A stretch of DNA of 64,000 nucleotides from assembly GCA_973895155.1 (NCBI GenBank), contig OZ316891.1:17980001-18044000 (forward strand), in the 5' to 3' direction. Of the stretch, positions 34,589-48,705 are shown one piece after another (the first letter of the stretch is position 1; each line of letters starts with the position of its first letter). Under the pieces are notes generated by a model, which made no database searches, had not been told where the DNA came from, and worked only from the letters and a program-made list of their open reading frames with translations. The DNA is from Marsupella aquatica. Lineage: Eukaryota; Marchantiophyta. The position numbers were made by a program, and so were the translations under genes.

Positions 34589-34672
34589 ATGGAGATTTTT
34601 GTACTCCCCGAATTTGGAAAAATACAATTCGAAGGATTTAATCGTTTTATTAATAAAGGATTTAATCTTGTT
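34589..34672 (+). pseudogene. rpoB: Plastid rpoB N-terminal fragment
   Basis: The frame from the ATG at 34,589 encodes MEIFVLPEFGKIQFEGFNRF, which agrees with the start of the plastid RNA polymerase beta subunit (LP-FGKIQFEGF). It then drifts into unrelated sequence. Confidence 0.75.
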
Positions 34673-34798
34673 ATGTTGCCAATTCCATACCAAAGATTGG
34701 CTTTGGGTTCTTCTTGCGCAGCTTAGGTGGAAGGCAAAGAAAGCCTCCTCCGGGCCTCTAACCTAATGGATAGAGGCCTAAGGGCTTTGTCTGAATAA

Positions 34799-35672
<874 letters not shown>

Positions 35673-35943
35673 ATAACTTAATTATAAAATGGGTGACTCG
35701 ATCGATTTCCTTAATAAGTATTATAAATATATTGGTTTGGCCATCTGTTTCGGACCAAAAAACCTAATGAACCGGCCCGACACACTATAAACAAAACTTG
35801 GGATTGCCTAGGGTCACTTCCGGTAACCTGGCTAGCTAGGAAAATACAAATAGTTACCATCCTTTGTGTCAGAACCGAGGAGGGGAGGGCAACGGGGGAC
35901 TCGTAGTAACGTCATCTTTTTGGAACCTCCCAAGGAGCCGGTA

Positions 35944-36120
<177 letters not shown>

Positions 36121-36339
36121 TAACTTTTAAGTCAGTCGGTCATTCCCGCTTACGTGAACAAATAATTCAAACCGCACTCAAAGGTAGGGTATTTCCAATT
36201 GATATAGGAGATGTTGGACCAGAAATAATATTGTCCCCTATTTTGATTCCACGGGGACATAATATATATTTTTTTGTACCATCCTCATAATAGGTCATAC
36301 AAATATAAGCATTGCGATTCTTTTCAAAAAGATTCACGG

Positions 36340-36371
36340 CATGTCAAGCCCTGGTAAGGTTCTTCGCGTTG

Positions 36372-36413
<42 letters not shown>

Positions 36414-36440
36414 ATCAATTCCTTTGAGTTTCATTCTTGC
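36340..36440 (-). pseudogene. rrn16: Plastid 16S rRNA fragment
   Basis: Read on the minus strand it contains AAACTCAAAGGAATTGACGG, GGGGGCCCGCACAAGCGGTG and GCGAAGAACCTTACCAGGGC, the strongly conserved 16S region around Escherichia coli position 900-980. Only about 100 bases are present. Confidence 0.95.
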
Positions 36441-36447
36441 AAAGTTC

Positions 36448-37260
<813 letters not shown>

Positions 37261-37282
37261 TCCGAGAGAACATGAGCAGCGT

Positions 37283-37837
37283 GTGAGGATATGGAATCCA
37301 CCGGTATCTTGTTATCCGCTCCGATGTCGGCCTCCTCCAGGTCCGCTGATTCCTAGGCTACCGGATGATCTTGTTGAGTTGCATATTTGGCCGAAAGTCC
37401 TATGGATCCTCAAAGATGTAGTGAATGTTGATGATTCTGGATTGAAAATCATCGCGGAGACAGTTCGAACGAGTGCGCATATCAATAGGAAATGGAGACA
37501 TTTGGCAACCAACTCTAAACCGTGGGCAGCAATGGTTTGAGCGGTGATATGGTGTGAGAGGAGATGGCCTTATGATACTCCTTACTTCTATGGAGAAATG
37601 GTCAAAGCTTTTCTGCCAATTGATATATGGAGTCAGCTACCCTCAAGCATGCTCATGCATTGGCTTGACGCTTGGTTGTTCTGTGAGTCCAACGAGGTCG
37701 ATGAGTACCTCGACATTTTTCCTATTGAAGGCAAGAGAGTCGAGACTTGGAAGAAGACTCGTATGGATAAATTTTACTATGATCTTGGGGTTGAATATGT
37801 ACGTAATGTGGGTTCGAGCAGTTATGTCATTTGTTGA
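37283..37837 (+). pseudogene. F-box-like gene remnant, copy 1
   Basis: The frame at 37,283-37,540 includes PRLPDDLVELHIWPKVLW, a spacer, then INRKWRHLATNSKPWAA. The spacing of LPDDLVE..I to W..LA....W matches an F-box (about 45-50 residues that bind SKP1 in ubiquitin ligases). A stop at 37,538-37,540 separates it from the next frame (37,544-37,837), which carries WCERRWPYDTPYFYGEMVK and a further hydrophobic segment. The intact gene would span both. The family is not otherwise recognised, and a mobile-gene origin is possible because a second copy lies nearby. Confidence 0.45.
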
Positions 37838-38457
37838 CATTCGAATAGACATGTTAGTACTTAGGTTCAACAGTTTCATACTCGGCATCAATTCATGTTT
37901 TGCGAGTAGACTATGAAATCGATCAGGATATGTAGGGCGCTCTACGTTTTGGCCAAATTTGAATAGCATTTTTGTATTTCGCAATTCAAATTCAGACAAT
38001 AAAAGTACTTCTTCATGAAAATTCTCGCAGTCTTTGGAGTTCAAAACAAAAGTTACTACGAATGTAAGCCCACAAACGGACTGCTCTCACGCCTAGCAAT
38101 ATCATCTAAACATCTTTGCCATCGGGTCCTTCTGGAACTCCCTCTCCTTCTGAGTCGGATTGAGTTTTGTGTCCGGCAAGGGGATGAAGCTCAGCAATAC
38201 TCCGAGGATAAAAGAGTTGGTAACAGATTTTGGACTCACCAACTTTCCCATAATGCAATGATTGACCTTCCTGTCGAACTTACTGCACACATTGAGAAAT
38301 GCACGCCAAATCCAGAGCTCCTTATCTTGCAAGACACCCATAGAGTTTGGGAAATTCATGAAAGACGTCGGATCAGGCAGGAGGTCCATCATCTATTTCA
38401 GTCAGAGGTGAGACTCTTCTCGGCCAGTTCATGATCATCACCCACCCTTCTTGATGG

Positions 38458-39062
38458 TCATGCCTTACTAACCGGAAAAACAGCCCATTCATAAGTATAA
38501 CTCACAAGATGATTCCATAACTTGCTTAAGAGTCGGACAGCCTGCATTGTAGCAAACACTTTCTTCCTCTTGACTTTGCCAAGTATCGATAGGCTGCAAA
38601 CTGGTTTAAGAATGAGCGGTAAAATTCTCCGTTCGACAATTTTGATTGGAAGACCAGGTAACAAAGGTCTGGGATTCTCCCTAAGCACAACTCCATCCTC
38701 TATCTCCTCCGCCTCAATGTAAGTTCTGATGCGATCCCTTGCCCATCTTCCATTCGATAAACGTTTCTCCCAATAAGCAGCACTCATAATTTTTGACATT
38801 GTCTCATCGGAAATTTCCTCAAGAAAAGCCATCTTCAAAGATCTGACAATGCACAGTCTCGTCTAAACGCTTTCCTTGTTTTCCTGGAATCATCCTCAAC
38901 ACTATCTCTGACATCCTCAAATCCAATCGCCGCCAAAGAGGTCGAATTAAATTGCTTCAAATAGATCATGTCCCCTTTCGCAATCAATTGAGCGAGATCG
39001 CCAAATAACTTCCCGCCACGATTTGTACGGTGAGCCGTCATATCATTGTACTTGTCATTCAT
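38458..39062 (-). pseudogene. F-box-like gene remnant, copy 2
   Basis: The minus-strand frame at 38,458-38,838 contains LPIKIVERRILPLILKPV, a spacer with KVFATMQAVRLLSKLWNHLV and then YEWAVF. By eye it aligns with copy 1 at LP..(V/I)VE..I.P..L, at a K......T segment, and at W..L......WA, with equal spacing. The frame upstream (38,835-39,062) is polar and may be its N-terminal part. The two copies are on opposite strands about 1 kb apart. Confidence 0.4.
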
Positions 39063-39199
39063 ACGCTCAGAGGATTTCTCGTTGTCGTGATTTTCTCTTA
39101 AGTTATAAAAAATTGTTTGTTTTAATATGCTATAGATTATATAAGTAATTTAGTAGTTAGATTATTAAGTTTAGATTTTATTAAAACTCTTTAGCTATA

Positions 39200-39420
39200 T
39201 TAACGGACTATAGTAGTTCCACCAACTACAATAATATTCACCAACGCATAGTAGTTCTACCAACGCACAGTAGGTCCACCAGCGCATAGTAGTTCTACCA
39301 ACTACAGTAGTTTTACCAACGCACAGTAGTTCTACCAACGCATAGTAGGTCCACCAACGCATAGTAGTTCCACCAACGCATGGTAGTTCCACCTACTAAA
39401 AGTAGTTTCACCAACTATGA
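39200..39420. repeat. 19-bp minisatellite
   Basis: About ten imperfect copies of a unit like CATAGTAGTTCTACCAACG run in a row. Variants include GGTCCACC for GTTCTACC, and CACAG or CATGG for CATAG. Confidence 0.85.
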
Positions 39421-39599
39421 ATAGTACTAGCACACTCTTAGGTATTAGATGTTTGACACTTGGCCTTCATCCAAGTGCTTGGGCTTGATCCATGCCCTCT
39501 TGGTGTGCACTATAAATAAAGTGGTGAGGGGCACTCTCCCCTCATTCCGCAGTGTTTATCATTCAAGGTTGTGAAGCTCTTTTGTGCCTTGAACATAGT

Positions 39600-39735
39600 A
39601 GTGGGGTGTCCTTTGGCCCGGATAGCAAAGGAATGAGTGGTAGACTTATAGATGGGACCTTAGGGAATAAGGTTTCTTTGGGAATATAGGGGTGGGGCGT
39701 CCTTTGGCCCGGATAGCAAAGGAATAGGAGAGCCA
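39600..39735. repeat. Direct repeat of about 27 bp
   Basis: The sequence GTCCTTTGGCCCGGATAGCA and its continuation to AAAGGAAT occurs twice, from about 39,608 and from about 39,699, with about 65 bp of unrelated sequence between. Both copies are preceded by GTGGGG. Confidence 0.8.
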
Positions 39736-41400
39736 TCATGAATCCAGGAGAGAGAGTTATCCCTGATCTTCCCCTTCGTAGTCCGTTTTTGATTAGAGTC
39801 CATCTTTTAGACAAACCATCTATGAGACAACATCTAACCTATCATTTTGGAGCTCAGTTTGCAACTGCTGTTATGATGTCTAACGAGCCAATAATATACC
39901 CAGTGGTGTCGTACCGAGAGGAGTGGGAGTGCATCATCTTTGTCCTTTATTGAAGTCATGGATCTGAATAGGAGTCCGGATGATATTCCTGTTTTATTTT
40001 CTCTTGGAGATATTAAAATCATATGTCGTAAGAAAACTAATTTTCGTGATGTGTTGGTCCGCAAGTATGGTGAAGTAGGGTTTAACAGTATTTTAATTTC
40101 ACGTGAACCTTTCTTAATACCCACTACCCTTGTTACTAGAATTATCATTTTGATTTTAGTGTAGAACTTATGAACATGCAAGGTTAACTTCAAAAGAGCC
40201 AACATGCTCTTGCCAGAAAACACGATCATCCGGACATCGTCTTCACTCATTCATAATTCACGTCTCCACAAGGGCTCAATGAGCCTCGCCGAACATTATT
40301 GTACGGTCTCATGTACGGTCAGGCGTCATATCATTGTACTTCCCCTTGTGGTAAGTGGAATAATACAAATGTATGTAATTCTACCCTTAAATACCAAGAT
40401 TCGGTCCCGTAAAGAATAAACAAAGTGATTTACTAAAGTTTTGTGGTGTTCAAAATCTTCAAGCGATTTTCTTGCTGTTTCTCCTTATATAATCCTGAAA
40501 CGATTATTATGTCACAAATGCTGAAATGAACTTCCTTAGGTTCGGCTTCTTCTCAGTAGATTGAAAGGTTTTCTCTTCCCTCTAACTTCCTTACACACTT
40601 ATTAGTGATCGGTTTTACGTCATGAAGGTTGGTAGAATCCCCATTTCAACTAGATTTCAAAGGCACACCTTAGTTATCCATTCAATTCTATCTCCTACAA
40701 CTAATTCAAACATCAAAACTTGAATACTTAAGTTTGATCCATAAAATGTTTGAAATTCAATTGATGTGAGTGGTACAAGTCTTCTCCATTAGATTCTCTC
40801 TCCTAAGCCCAATTTGGCATGAGAAAAAGACCCACACTTGGTCAAAAATCAATGTTAAAGAAAAGACAATGAATCATGGTCTTGGGAGTCCACTTGTAAG
40901 ACTCCCTCAAAAGGTTGAGATGCCAAAAAATTTAAGAGCCTAAAAACCTTTTCTCATCTAAACTTAAGGTCCTAAAAGGTAAGGTAAGACTAAGACTCTA
41001 TAAATCTAATTCCTAAAGGTACACTAAACTATGTCTCTCTATATCCTACTCTATCTAACTCATGGGAAAGCTCAAGAGGTGAGAAAAGAGATAGGAAACA
41101 ATTTAAGTAACATATGCCAAAAAGCCTTGAAGAATCGGGTTTGGGTTATTCTTAAAATGATCTTTTGGGACCAAACTAAAATTCTTCTTATAGCCCTTGG
41201 CAAGAGCTTTCCAACGCACCAAAAATCTCCTCAAACCGACATCGGACCGATCCTCAATCATCCGGCAAAGTTGGTGCAAAATCCTCAAACCAAAATCCTA
41301 AAAGCGATTTTCTCCGGATTTAGCAGGAAGCGATTCTTCAGTGTGAAATCCCAACTTCTTCACTTCTTTCCAAAACTTCCTTTTGAGGCTTAAAATAGGT
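39736..41400. other. Repeat-like sequence without supported gene
   Basis: Broken frames only. At 41,031-41,393 a 120-residue frame shows no domain. Its sequence around 41,209-41,220 (TTTCCAACGCACC) resembles a phrase near 769-782 in the retroelement flank and is probably LTR-derived. Confidence 0.35.
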
Positions 41401-41739
41401 TAAGGGGTGGTCAAATGCTTCCAAAAACTTTCAAGTAGTGATAAAAAGTTTTAAATTGTACCAGTTTTACTCCATAACTCTTATTTGCCATTCCACACCC
41501 CTTCCATGCTTGGACGATTGACCATCCACTCATTGCTACTTCCCGTCCCACAAAGGGGACAATCAAGAGAAATAAACGGATACGGCATATCTACACACGA
41601 TCCCTCGTCCACGTCCACATATTGCAATCGTCCACGTCGCAACATACCTCATTGAATGCGGTAATGCGCCATCATTCCTCTCACACGTGAAATCATTAAA
41701 TTCACCATCAATACTCGACCCAATGCCAATGTGGTTAGC

Positions 41740-42050
41740 GCACCTTGCTGACTATCTAACTAAATTCAGATGTCCCGAGGTACTGAATCATTATTGAGAA
41801 CCAGGGGATCGACAACACTTCCCTCTCCTCAGCGAGCCTCGCTGACTCTATAACCAAAATTCCTGAGGATGAATGCGCACACACTTGACTCTGCATCACC
41901 CAGCCTCATTGACTCTATAACCAAAAATTCACATGTGTCGAGGTCTTGAATCATGATTGAGGATCTGAGGATCGACGAGACTTGACTCTGCTCAGCGAGC
42001 CTCGCTGACCGTCTAACTGAAAATTCAAATTTGTCCATAACCTCAATAAT
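41740..42050. repeat. Diverged tandem repeat with palindrome
   Basis: Three related blocks of about 80-165 bp follow each other. Each includes a variant of CTGACTCTATAACCAAAATTC and a downstream TGAATCATNATTGAG phrase. Two of them carry the exact 17-bp palindrome TCAGCGAGCCTCGCTGA at 41,829-41,845 and 41,992-42,008. Confidence 0.7.
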
Positions 42051-45000
42051 CATCGTCTGTATTCGGGGATATCCCAAGTTCTTGGAGGAAGAGAGAAGCG
42101 GTAAATTTACTTTAAAGACTCAAGTTCTTGGACAGTCTTCACATAGGGGGCAAGCTTTCAGTCTTGGAGAGACAAAGTACATTTCTAGAGAGTTGAGGGT
42201 CCGATTCTCAACGAGTTGCTTACCTTGCAATGGATCGTCTGAGTAGCAAGGAGGCTAATCTCCCATTCCAGATTGAGCGTTTGAGACGAGAAGAAAGTTA
42301 GAGAGGAGCCAGAGCAAGAGTTGTTCGACTGGACATTGGAAGTTCATCCTCTATTTTTGACGATGAGTCACGAGAAACCAAAACTTTTGCGATTCGAAAT
42401 TGACATCCGCTAGCCGCCAATGAAGGAATGAGTCCCGGGGAGAGGAACATTCCATGGCTACCGAATTCACCCCCAAGACCATTTTCCGAGAGGTTCTGTA
42501 TCCATCAGGTATCTCCTAAAAACAGAGTGGAGATCAGTGATCGGGAGGTGGCATTAAGAGTTCAGGAATATTTTGGTCGTGTTGATTTTGTTGACTCAAA
42601 TATATGAAACTCTCCTCTTCTTCGCCCCGTGACGTCCTCTCGAGTGCGCGCTATGTGAAGCGGCGGAAAATTGGCTTTCAGCATTGCTTCAAGCGAGCAC
42701 CTGCAGGATTGAATGACGAATGTGAATCATCAACTTAGTTCCAAAGGTTTCGGTAGTTTTGCTTTGCTCCAAATCATTTCCTCATGTGTTTGAGAGAGTG
42801 CTAAATGATTGTGTTTGCATCCTCGTTTGAAAGTGAAGTTTCTCTCCGCAATTAAGCCCACTATGCTTGTTGTTGTAGCATGGAACACAAGATGTTTGAA
42901 TATGTTTGACTGAATAAAAGTTACCATTCCTTTTGTAGAACCTGCCTATCGCCGGTTGTCTTCAATTGTGTCATTTGTAGCGATAATATCTAACTCGAAA
43001 GGAATTACACTTCTTTGGTGGAACTTTCCTGTAGCATGTCAACCACTCTCCGTACATTGAAAATATCGATTCCATTGACGTTAATCTTGGCGACCCTCGC
43101 TGAGCGGTGTATATTTGCTCGACAAAGTATCAGTTCCCTCCGCAACACGAATGTCATTTTCAAATCATTACTGTCCGTATATAGAAAATCTCTCAATCCC
43201 AATGACCCTTATTTTCATTGTGGAGCGAACAGCCTTTTCAGCAAGGGTCGTCGTGTGGTAATGATAGAAATGGAGTTGCTTTCCGTACGGGAATTTAAAA
43301 ACTTGAAAATGACATCGCTCATTTTTTGGCATGAGCTCGTGATTTGAAAAGTTCATTTGTCGGCCCTAAATCTGACGAGCTGTCAAATTCAAAAGAGGAT
43401 GGGTTTGGGGGGGCGACTGACCTTCGTGGATGCCAAGACAGTTCATAAGAATTCATGTCACGTGTTGAATGAATCCTCTGTTGAATTCAAGTTATGAGTT
43501 CATAGTGGAGTTCATGCGGAGAGGAACTTCATTATATTCTTGCATTTAGAGAATTCAAGTTACCAGTTGTGGAGTTGATGCAAAAAGGAACTTCATCCTA
43601 AGCTTGCAATACAAATCTCGCAGATGGGAAGGAATAGAGAGTCTACAAAATGGGCAAGAGAGGTTGCGGTAGCTGGAGGACGATCTTTGGCCTCCACCAA
43701 GAAATGCTACATATGCTGAATTTTGAAATGATTGTGATGGACATATCGGTTTCATTCCACCAAAGCGGTATGTTTAAGTTCATTTTGCTCTGAATTTTAG
43801 GAATTGTCAGGGATGTGGTTGTTTCTAAGATTCGGAATTCAGAATTTATTCCAGGGCAATTGATCTGCGGATAAAAGTTCAAAATTTGATCGAGAGCATT
43901 ATCCAAGAGAAGGATGTCGCAACTGGGAGAAGAAAGTTGGTTGGAGAGATGAAATGGCGTCCCCGTAGAATGATAACTCCTGAGAAGTAGAGTTCGGGAA
44001 CACAAGCAGGAGGTCGACCAATGTTTGACGCAGAAGGAATGTTAATAGTGGGGCCTCATGGTGAGATTAGCTTAGAGTAATATGGAATTTGCCATATTGT
44101 AACTTGAGGTTAGTCTGTGTGCGACCGGAACTTATTTACGGTCAAGGATATAAAGCTGGATCTTTTTGGTGCGAATATGTGAATGTATACATGAAATGTA
44201 CTCGTGACCTGGTCTATCCTCCCTCTCCGCGGCCTCACTGAGATGCCTCCAATCCTGTCTTGAAAGATTGATATCTTCGACTGATATCTTATATCAGTGA
44301 GGGTACCTTATATGGTTGCGACACTTGTCAAATTAGGAGCAATCTATGGCTCCCAACTCTCCACCAAAGTTGCATGATGTTCTTATCAGGGTTTGACGAG
44401 AACCGATGATAGCTATTTAGCAACACTTTAAGCAATCTCAACCTGCTCAACAATCTATCCACCCTTGGCCAATCTTGCCATAGGTTCATGGACCATCTGC
44501 TTGCCCTCAGTTGTGGTTGTACTGTCTCAGTGCATAGGCCGCAAGCTCACCAATGGACAATCAATAGCACCAGCAAAGCACATCCACAAATTATTGTTCA
44601 GCTAATCCCAGGCAAGCTGATAATCCAAGTCGAGAAATTCAAATCCATTGTTTGACCAAGGACCTGATGACATGAACTCTCTGACATAGAGGCAATTGTA
44701 GTGGTGTATGTCAAAATCCCATAGCATGCTCTCTTTCATCAGAGAAGAATGTTTGTTTGTACCCTAAACAACATCCATTGATAGCAAATGTGGATAATAG
44801 ATCCACCAACAAAGCCATATGGCACAATGAAAATCTTTGTGCCGTCTCATCTCTCTCCACATACAAGTAACGATGCATAGGAATTCCTCCTTGTAGAACA
44901 ACAACCAATCTAGTGCTAATCTCACCAAATAAGTCTAGCACACAATTTATAACCTCAGGTGGGTACAACCATGCAATAGGAGTGGTATCCAATGGTAAAA

Positions 45001-45657
45001 GAGTCATCAGTCCATCAGCAAAAGGCTGATATGGGTATAGCAACCGAGACAAGAAACTTGTAAACAAGAATGTTGTTTCTTGTTTAGCATATGTTGCTAC
45101 CAGGAAAATATCACAAGTTCATGATTACTAGGGAAAAAAACCTTGTACCATTTCAATCCCAAAGTTCAAGGTGTAGCCTTCTTATTTAATTTTCCCATGG
45201 TACAAACAGGCATTCTGAAAATGTAATCTCGGATAAATCCAAGTCTTGAATGATTTGTGCAAATGTAGCATCCATTTGTCAAATTCAAATATACATTGTC
45301 TTTAGTTTTCAACTCTAGGCACATAATAATTTATCCGTCACGCCAAGACAAACCAAGGGGTGCATGCATAGAAATCTCATGGAATGAACATAGACATGGT
45401 AGTCCCACCACGATTGTAAACAAAAAGTATAATTAGAACAATATAACCCTTGCACTACTTTAATCCAAACTTTAATCCAAATCTATGGTCCAAATTATAG
45501 GACACCAATATATTCACTAGCGCTAGCTAAACAATAGTTCAAGGAAATTAATAACAATGAGAAGACATATTAATAATCCAAATCCATATAAATCTGGTTT
45601 GTATGGACCAAATTTATCCATATTAATACAAACAAACCATATTTGGCTCCATACAAA
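42051..45657. other. Degenerate ORF-rich region, not identified
   Basis: Open frames on both strands (for example 43,015-43,347 plus, 43,643-44,005 minus, 44,711-45,067 minus) look like pieces of decayed coding sequence. The minus-strand frame at 44,711-45,067 reads like a real globular protein (WLYPPEVINCVLDLFGEIST, then MHRYLYVERDETAQRFSLCH) and appears to continue leftward past its stop. I do not recognise it and would not assign a function. Confidence 0.3.
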
Positions 45658-47010
45658 CTAGATTGGTACACAAGCCTTGCTTGTACCCAATGTTTGTCTT
45701 ACCCTTGGGGTTGAAATGTCGGGGTACATATACTCCTTATCCCGAATCTTGAGTTCCACTGGCACTGGTCCTATCGGGAGACAAAAGATCTGGGATAATC
45801 GATACTCCATGAGGGACAAGGTTTGTCCCATCATCTTAGTAGCCAGTGTCTCTATGTCAAAGTTCTCAATGAAATCCTGCATTTCCCTTGCTCCGAAGGC
45901 AGTAGGCCGACAGGTTCAATGAGCAAATTTGTCTAGTTGATGCTCCTTGAGATAGTCTGCATGGGCTAGGGACATCATTGTCTACCATAGCACCTCAGGA
46001 ACGTGTATTATGGACAGCAAGGGTTGCTTTGAGGGGGCAGGTCTCTTCCTGGATGGGGGATTGGCCAGGGGGTTGGCCCGGGCAAAAACTGGTACAAGGG
46101 CAAGAGTAGTCTAAGCAAGCGGTTCAAGTCCCTAGTCTTCCTGCGTGCTTGTTGTGTCAGGTGCAAACTACCCTCGCCAACTGATCCCAAAGAACAATCT
46201 GCATTGTCCGCAATGCAAACCTGGCTCTGACTAGGCGGAATCCTCTTGGTTGGGCCGGTTGTAGGTTGAATGGTGAGGACTGGGCCTAACAGAGTAGCCA
46301 TATCCCAGTTGAATGTGTTAGAGCTTTCTCCCAAGAAGGCGAGGTTTTGTTCTGCCTCCCGCTGACAATTGATCTCCTCCTCCCTTCGCTCGGCCGCAAG
46401 CTGTTGCTCAATGTAGTCCAGGATCTTGTCAAACTCCGCCTGAGTTAGCTTTTGGCCACCCATCAACCTGAAATATTCTGCTGGTACCACCAAATTGTCT
46501 CACCTACTGACCAAAAGCCCTTGTTATTGATGAAAAACTCGGTAATGTAGTCCCGGGTCTTGTTGTATCCTGAATCGTTGGTGATAGTGATGTTCTCATA
46601 GTTGATTTGCGCTACCTTGATCGCCAATTTAGCATACCTTCGCTCGTGCGCAGCCTTCTTGGGGTAGGAACACCAATAAGTCTTTGATAGCTTGGCTCCT
46701 ACCTCCCCAAACAAGGTCCAGAATCCGAGAGCGATAAGGGTCATACTAACCTTCTCTATCCATTGATAGAACTCGCCTCCCATGCCATATTTGCTCCTTT
46801 GGGCAGGTCCATTATCTCTTGTGGAGAACTCCCGTTTGTCTTCTTATATTGCGCCTGACTAAATTTTGCTACAATGCACACTATCCTTTGATTTTCTTCA
46901 AAGAAACAATGTTGATTGTGAGAGGAAACAGAGCGTAAGCGCAAACAAACGGTGAGCAGGCGACGACAATGACAAAGCATGAGGTAGCAAATGAGTTGAC
47001 AAGCCACCAA
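45658..47010 (-). pseudogene. Degenerate Gag-like ORF cluster
   Basis: Minus-strand frames at 46,756-47,010, 46,463-46,783, 46,008-46,493 and 45,658-45,882 follow in order. They overlap in different frames, as in a frameshifted single gene. The central frame has a Gln/Glu-rich helix (FDKILDYIEQQLAAERREEE) followed by a proline-rich tail. The layout resembles the retroelement-associated ORFs at 7-9.7 kb, but no zinc knuckle is seen. Confidence 0.35.
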
Positions 47011-47188
47011 AGGGGTTCTTATGGGTGCTTCTAGGGAAGTCCAGATGTGAGATCGTTAAGTACTTGCAGCTGCCATCTCCCAATTGAACGCGACCGCCTC
47101 GATCCAAGCGTGATTTGCCATAACAAACTTTTACTCCACCGGTCATAGTACAACAAATGGTCATAATAGTGCGCATCTTAATCAACAC

Positions 47189-48210
47189 TCATTATGTTGA
47201 CTAACCTATTCCTAGCCTAATCATAATTGCTAAAACTGCTATGCATACTGTTCCTAACTATATGGATGCGGTCCACCATCGTCATGCTTGTGCAAATCTT
47301 CCAGACCATGATCACTGCTTGGATGCTGCAGGAAATCTCATGGGTCCAAGTTCTTGTTCGCAAGAATGGAGCATTGTATCCACCAAGTAGAGATGAAATG
47401 CACAGTTTCAGCGAAATGCTCCATCAAGCCAACATAGTCACTGAAATGCTCCACAACCTATTTCCTTGTATTTGCAATCAGGAAATCTGTCTGTGGGGTA
47501 CATAGCTTGTCAACAAGCCCTCCACAACAAAAGAACCCCCAAACCATCTTCTCCTCCTCACCAAGCGAGAGGAAACAACAATGCACATTTGCAAAAAACT
47601 TCCGCACCATAGCTCAACACTTTGCCTCCCACCCTACAATTTCTCCGCACTGAGTCGGGCACTGAGTACCTTGGAAGTCTACACTTGTGAGTTTCCCTAG
47701 TGATTTTCACGAGTGCAGGCTTAGTGAGCCTCCCGCCGATGATCTTAGGACTGTCTTTATGTCGTTCACTCCTACATACTTATGGTATGCCCTGGCTACA
47801 TTCTTCATATACGTTGCCCCAAGCACGTTAAATCCAGTACATCTTCCCAATACAAAGTTCACAAAAATGTTGTCTATTTGCCCCCTATTTACTAGTCCTA
47901 GAACATGGTTAAATTATATACGTCGTCCAAGATGTGGGTCAATACTGTGTTGTGCACGACGTAAATATAACGACATAGGGCAATGTTATCTGCTCCCGCA
48001 GATCTTTGACGATATCCGACGACCCTTTAACATTGTCACAACAGGGTAACGATGTCTATCCCAATGTAAATTCTAGTAACGTCATTTTTGGGTAGGTTAA
48101 ACCTGGTCTTGACATCTCAAAATGTAATTGTGTTGGTTCATGTTCTGGCAAATTTGGGCTGGAGAGGGCGACAACAAATAAAGGGTGCCAGAACATAAAA
48201 CCAAAGTCAA
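47189..48210. other. Intergenic, no supported gene
   Basis: Only short frames without motifs. The frame at 47,687-48,049 on the plus strand has no recognisable domain. Confidence 0.4.
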
Positions 48211-48327
48211 TGACACAAAGCTAATCAGGCCAGAACAAGTGTCAAAATGGTATACTCTTGGTTTATGATATGACACAAAGCTAATCAGGCCAGAACAAGT
48301 GTCAAAATGGTATACTCTTGGTTTATG
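48211..48327. repeat. 60-bp tandem duplication
   Basis: A 60-bp unit beginning TGACACAAAGCTAATCAGGC is repeated directly at 48,211 and 48,271. The copies are identical for 57 bp before diverging at the end of the second. It ends about 380 bp before the start codon of the hydrolase gene. Confidence 0.92.
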
Positions 48328-48705
48328 TTTTGGTAAACTCTCGTAAAGGAGGGGCTCTTAACTAACCCAGGAAAGTGGGGGATCATTGAGGCACGGTATT
48401 CGTGAATTGAAGGTGTCGATGACCCTGCATGAGGGTGCACATGTACAAAACGGTCCATCCAAATGGTACAGTTTGCAACGGCTGTCATCGCGTATCGCGA
48501 CAGTATTATCTTCTGTAGTGCGTGGAGCTGACATGCGACACTGCAAGCTTGCCTTCGCCAAACCTCCCCGGGAGACACAGAGTAACTCAAGCCGGGAAGG
48601 TAGAGTCCGAGCAATCAGCCCCAACAGAGTGCGCATCAGCAGGAAGAAATCTGCATTGAATTTGATCACATTATCGGTGAACTCCTAGAAATCCAGGGGA
48701 TAGCC

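Noticed and set aside
36150-36290. Possible rpoC2 piece ([13 protein letters not shown]) inside the plastid mosaic
   Set aside because: The similarity is too short and the continuation does not fit rpoC2. It is left unassigned.
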